This document shows positions 60,131 to 64,000 of a stretch of DNA of 64,000 bases, in pieces. The stretch comes from Isoetes taiwanensis. Lineage: Eukaryota > Streptophyta > Lycopodiopsida > Isoetales > Isoetaceae. Location: the NCBI GenBank assembly GCA_021234155.1, contig JAJEKV010000005.1:11637234-11701233 (forward strand), written 5' to 3'. The notes below the pieces were generated by a model. The model had not been told where the DNA came from. It ran no database searches and saw only the letters and a program-made list of their open reading frames with translations. The translations under genes and the position numbers were made by a program. The first letter of the stretch is position 1; every line of letters starts with the position of its first letter.

Positions 60131-62109
60131 TATCTTATATTATAATGTTTAGTGCAAGTAATGGACCATTTCAGTGGACGGCCGAGATACGTTCAAAATT
60201 AAAAAAAGGGCACGTAAACTTGAGATCAGCCAATTTCAAGGAAAAGAGAGGCGATTTAGAGATTGCCGATTCAAGAAAAGGAAGGCAGATTTAAGCGGAG
60301 CCGTGCTTTCGCGACACTGCTTGACTTCTTGAGGTAACAAGTTCTGATCTTTTTCTTGCTCACTTCCATTGCGGTGTTAGGTAACAATTTATGTAAGTCT
60401 TTTACTTTTCTGCTCTGCTAACTGCGGTTACTTGAAGCTTCAAAGAGCATGCAACACCTTTACTTTGCTTCATCGCCATTGCCAAGCCCATATCCCTAGG
60501 AAAATTATTTTGTTCTTAGATCAACTGTTGCAAATTAAATTGCGGATGCAGCCGAAGGTTAAAGGGCAGCGAAGCTAAAATCCTCAACTTCTTAGGCTCG
60601 CTGCCATTTCTTATATAGGTTTGCGAGGCCCTGCGGATAAACATATCAAGTAGCATGTGGCCGGGCTTTTAGCATATCAAGCAAAGGGATGCAAGCGACT
60701 TGTATGTCCTAGTGTCGATGCAGTAAGGTTTTGTAACCCCTCGCGTTATCGACATTTTGTTACATATAGCCTGAAATTTCTGTAAGCACTCATTTTCAAA
60801 TAACATGGCCTTCGTTAGGGTTTATTCGCGATTGGGCTTGAGGCCGGGCGCCAAACAATTCGGATATAAAGAAGGCGCGATCGCCAGATATGATGGCGAG
60901 AGTCGCCAGCTACGTCATTATGATGCGTCGGTGGTGCTTGAATATTAAGGCCCGGAGCTTTCAATTGCGGCTTGGGCTGGAATTTTACTTAGAAGGCTGG
61001 GCGCAAAGGGGATACGGTATGTAAAATTTAAAGATGCGTTGATTTTTTAGTTGAGATTTAGTCCTCTTTAAAGATGCGGAAACAAAAATGTCGGCTTGCA
61101 TCCCGAGGGTTGGCTTAGGCCAGACCCATTTAGCGGAGCTCAAAGGCAATTTTCCTTTTTCAGTTGCACCCATCTCTTATGTTTCTCCACCCAGGGACGT
61201 ATTCACGCTCCTACGCTTTCTTTGAAGTGAGTATTTTTGGGTGTGTAGATACTTTGCAAGGAGATCACGGAGAATAAAATTAGAAATCGGCGGGACTTAG
61301 GAGCTTGGTGTTGAGAAGCAAATCTTTCTTTATAAAGAAGCACCGGGAAGCGATGAAAGTAGATCTTCTCTATACGCTCCATCTTTTCTTTGCATTTGCA
61401 CCAATCTAACATTGCATTTTGTAAGAGTTGAAAAGAATAAAAGTCGAAACTTGCGGGGACTTAAGGGCTTGGAGTTGCCTACTCTTCTTCCACTGAAGGT
61501 AGCAACTTCTAGCAACAACAATGCAAACAGAATTAGTTCCTGCGAGGCATATCATTGAAGCCCGGACATTATGTAAGCTTTTTATGCTGTTATTTTTTCT
61601 TGAGTACTAATCCTATGATGTACATTAAAAGCAAATACAACAAGCTCTATGTTTATAGCACATATGCTTACGTAATATTCTGATTCGAAGGCATTAACAT
61701 ATGTTTTAACATATGTTTCCCTCGGCACTTCTGCATCTTGCATTGAAAGTGTTCTTCAAACTTTACCCCATGCCATTCTGCGATCAATGATTCATTTTCT
61801 TTGATTCAAGAATCGATTGCTAATTGGGTGGGGGTATGGGTGAGTTCTTCACAAGATCATTATCTAGGTTGCTTCCTTATATTGTCGCGCTGCGGCATCT
61901 GCGTGAAATGCGATCAACTTCATTTTTCACGGTAACATGCTCCATTTCTCCTTTTATGTAATCTTTTTATATGTTAAAAGCTCCAAAGCTAGCATCTAAT
62001 GTGCATTAGAGGGTAAGCAAAGTTTTTATGCTCCCCTATCTTGGTGGTATTCACTTTATCCGTAATGTAGCTTCGGTTTCTGATTTTTGCCAATTATACA
62101 AGCCACATT

Positions 62110-62307
62110 GTGACGTACCTCCTACCATACTTGGCTTTTCTGAATGGAGTACCATTTCATGTTGGGCTTATCCTCGCATTATGGCTGGGTGCTCAACTAT
62201 CAAGCTATCGCATACATAATATAGGAAGTGGCACTCAACATTATCTTGACAAGCTTGACGAACGTCTGTTTCATTATTTAATTTACTCCCTTTCTCACTA
62301 CTTTTAA
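62110..62307 (+). pseudogene. hydrophobic exon-like fragment
   Basis: An open frame reads YLLPYLAFLNGVPFHVGLIL, then ALWLGAQLSSYRIHNIGSG, then HYLDKLDERLFHYL. It has one or two likely membrane-spanning segments followed by a polar tail, unlike the low-complexity frames nearby. It could be an exon remnant of a membrane protein; I do not recognise the family. The region upstream (62,030-62,110) is open in another frame. Confidence 0.25.
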
Positions 62308-62698
62308 TTCGTTTGGTTTGTGGCCGGTATATGTAGTTGCTAGCAAGTCTATTCTTCATGTACATATGATAGATTGTACCTAGCATTTATATCTATGAAT
62401 GCCATGCAAAGTGCTCAGAAAATATCTACATCTTGCTTAATACATATGCAATTTCAATATGTTTGATATCAATGTACGGTATGAAATCATATTCTTTTAA
62501 CATTTTTCAAATCTTATTGTTTAAATGATGTCTAAAGAAAATGGAGGAATAATTGAGGGAGAATATTGGTTAAAATTCACTACGCCTTTATTTGTCATGT
62601 AAGCGACATCAACCCGGTAAAACCACATCAAAACAACTGGAAGGAATGGCTGCGTAGCAGGATAGTAGTATTTATTTAAGCACCGTGTCCTAAAAGAG

Positions 62699-63185
62699 AT
62701 GTATTGAACTTTATGGTTTTGCTTTTTATGGACTCTAGATGTATTGAACTTATGGTTTTACTGCTTTTATGGACTTACAGAACATAGACGAGACAACCAC
62801 TAAAGGCCTCGTTACCCCATGGTAGTAACAAGAAAACATGCTTTGGCTTTCAACTTATGACCAAAGATTCCGCGAGGTTTTCTTATTGGAGAAAAGGCTC
62901 AATAAATAAGCAAAGGCAAAGGCAGCCACTAAGGCCTCCACATTACACCATGTAGGTTCTTTTGCTGACCAAAGATTCCTTAGGTTTTCTTTATTGAAAA
63001 GGGGAAGGAAATTTCGATAAATAAGCAAAGACAAATTATTTAAATTTTCTACAAATAGTAGTGGGCATTTATATATTAGGTGTTGGCGAAGTGTTGCACT
63101 TCCTAAAAATTTACTACAATTAACAACATTATATTAGAGTGTTGGCAAGGTGTTTGCACTTCTAAAATTGCTACAATTAACAACG
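62699..63185 (+). repeat. three consecutive imperfect tandem duplications
   Basis: AGATGTATTGAACTT(T)ATGGTTTT repeats at 62,699 and 62,737. CACTAA-GGCCTC plus GACCAAAGATTCC...GAAAA...ATAAATAAGCAAAG repeats over ~62,795-62,925 and ~62,930-63,040. TATTAG-GTGTTGGC-A-GTGTT-GCACTT...CTACAATTAACAAC repeats at ~63,074 and ~63,133. Confidence 0.65.
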
Positions 63186-63379
63186 TGACTTTGATTAAAT
63201 TGCAACAACAAAATAACATTGAGCACAACTACAAAACAATATTATAATTGGAAAAATGCTCAATACCACCAAGAAGCAATCCTCTGTTCCGATCTCTGTT
63301 CCAATGCAATGTCCCTCGGCGTCCCAATAGTTGCCCGAGGTTCGTCATGCCCGACCTTGGCCAGAGCTTCCGTCCCTAG

Positions 63380-64000
63380 TCTTATATTATAATGTTATCT
63401 GGTAATTCTTGGATGGAAGCCCTAATTTGGAGAAATATTTGAGATCATTTGAGTGCATCCGTTTCCTTCCTTTTTTTTTTTTTTTCCTCCACCTCTCCTT
63501 TTCCTTTTCCTTTTTCCTCCTTTTCCTCCTTCCTCCTTGTCCGGCTCCCGCCTCCGCCTTCGTCAAACTCCTTGGTCTCCTCCATCGTGTCTCCTCCTCG
63601 GCTCCATCGTTAATTCTTTCAAATTCGTCGTTCCTGGTGTCGTGTCGTCGACAGATAAAGTCGGCAAAGCGTCGGATTCTTTCTGGCTGGATCGCTGTCT
63701 TATCCGTCGTCGTCGTTCGGATCAATCAGCTGGATCTTATCCGGTGGTCGACAGAAATTCCAGGTGTCGTCCGGGTATCAGGTTGTTCGTTGGTGGTCAG
63801 TCCGGTCGTTCGTGGGTTTATCGTGATCAGTTATAAAGACACTTCGTCAATGAATTATCGATTTCGTGAAAGGTTCGTCGACGCCAGACGACCAGATTCA
63901 TTACCGCTGGTCTGAACAGTGAAAAATAAGGGTTCGAGCATTATTTCAATTGGTTTTCGTTCGGTACTCCAGTTCAGGCGCTGAAGTCAAAGATCTTTAC
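63380..64000 (+). other. possible 5' end of a gene or element, pyrimidine-rich leader then CpG-rich coding-like sequence
   Basis: After TCTTATATTATAATGTTAT (63,380) comes a pyrimidine tract (63,462-63,540) and then CG-rich sequence with TCGTCGTCG runs. CTG and CAG occur normally here. Two overlapping + strand frames (63,409-63,915 and 63,453-63,836) stay open for 127-168 codons; their first halves are translated pyrimidine tract. No motif is recognisable. It could be the first exon of a gene or another LTR that continues past the window. Confidence 0.3.

Larger units (their letters stand above)
60131..63379. other. mostly unassigned; contains short duplications
   Basis: It begins with TATCTTATATTATAATGTTT, the motif also seen at 23,566, 39,971 and 63,380. 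A duplicated AGAATAAAA...GGGACTTA-G-GCTTGG-GTTG lies at 61,271 and 61,434. From 62,699 to 63,185 there are three consecutive imperfect tandem duplications. Apart from a short hydrophobic frame at 62,110-62,307 nothing looks coding. Confidence 0.45.

Noticed and set aside
63409..63915. 168-codon frame as a definite gene
   Set aside because: Its first half is pyrimidine tract and no motif is visible; kept only as a possible gene start.

Overview
This is eukaryotic, repeat-dominated DNA with no cellular gene I can name with confidence. A large land-plant genome fits best. The first 9.5 kb holds a Ty3/gypsy element whose reverse transcriptase has Tat-type wording (YSFLDGFSGFNQI) and which carries a plant-style extra RNase H. 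An L1-type LINE lies inside it, and a second degraded Ty3/gypsy element lies at 44.6-57.4 kb. A fern or other early-diverging land plant is my guess; it is not proven. There are no tRNA or rRNA genes, CRISPR arrays or bacterial operons.

Layout. (1) 1 to about 12.57 kb: a left-truncated Ty3/gypsy element on the + strand (gag, protease, RNase H, RT, decayed second RNase H, integrase, then a long 3' non-coding part). A 4.5 kb LINE on the - strand splits gag from pol. (2) About 12.58-38.73 kb: a head-to-tail array of roughly 1.6 kb units. Each unit has an ATGACATAT/ATATGTCAT-rich block, a pyrimidine-rich block and a small gene-like segment. That segment encodes a protein with HWAIW near its centre and NCQYWVMEA near its end, and seems to have short introns. 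Two insertions interrupt the array: a 5'-truncated LINE (13.01-14.9 kb) and a 3.6 kb block (23.57-27.18 kb) that contains its own 0.73 kb tandem repeats. (3) 38.73-44.65 kb: minisatellites and AT-rich sequence without recognisable genes. (4) 44.65-57.36 kb: a degraded Ty3/gypsy element on the - strand, bounded by a direct repeat of about 1.5 kb (the LTRs), with readable protease, RT and early RNase H remnants. (5) 57.36-64 kb: unassigned sequence with short duplications and a pyrimidine-rich, more coding-like segment at the right end.

A caution affects everything right of about 17.6 kb. Array units differ mostly at CTG and CAG trinucleotides, which become CCG, CTCG, ACGG, GCGG and similar. 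This looks like a systematic sequencing or polishing error, perhaps at methylated CHG sites, rather than ordinary mutation. Many frameshifts and stops there, including a recurrent one in the array gene, may not exist in the organism. One array unit (29.2-30.35 kb) is instead rewritten in GC-rich, bacterial-looking sequence.

The most interesting biology is the gypsy element with an intact RNase H placed before the RT while the usual RNase H has lost catalytic residues, and the tandem array of the small HWAIW/NCQ gene, which resembles uncharacterised fungal proteins and may adopt a permuted papain-like fold.
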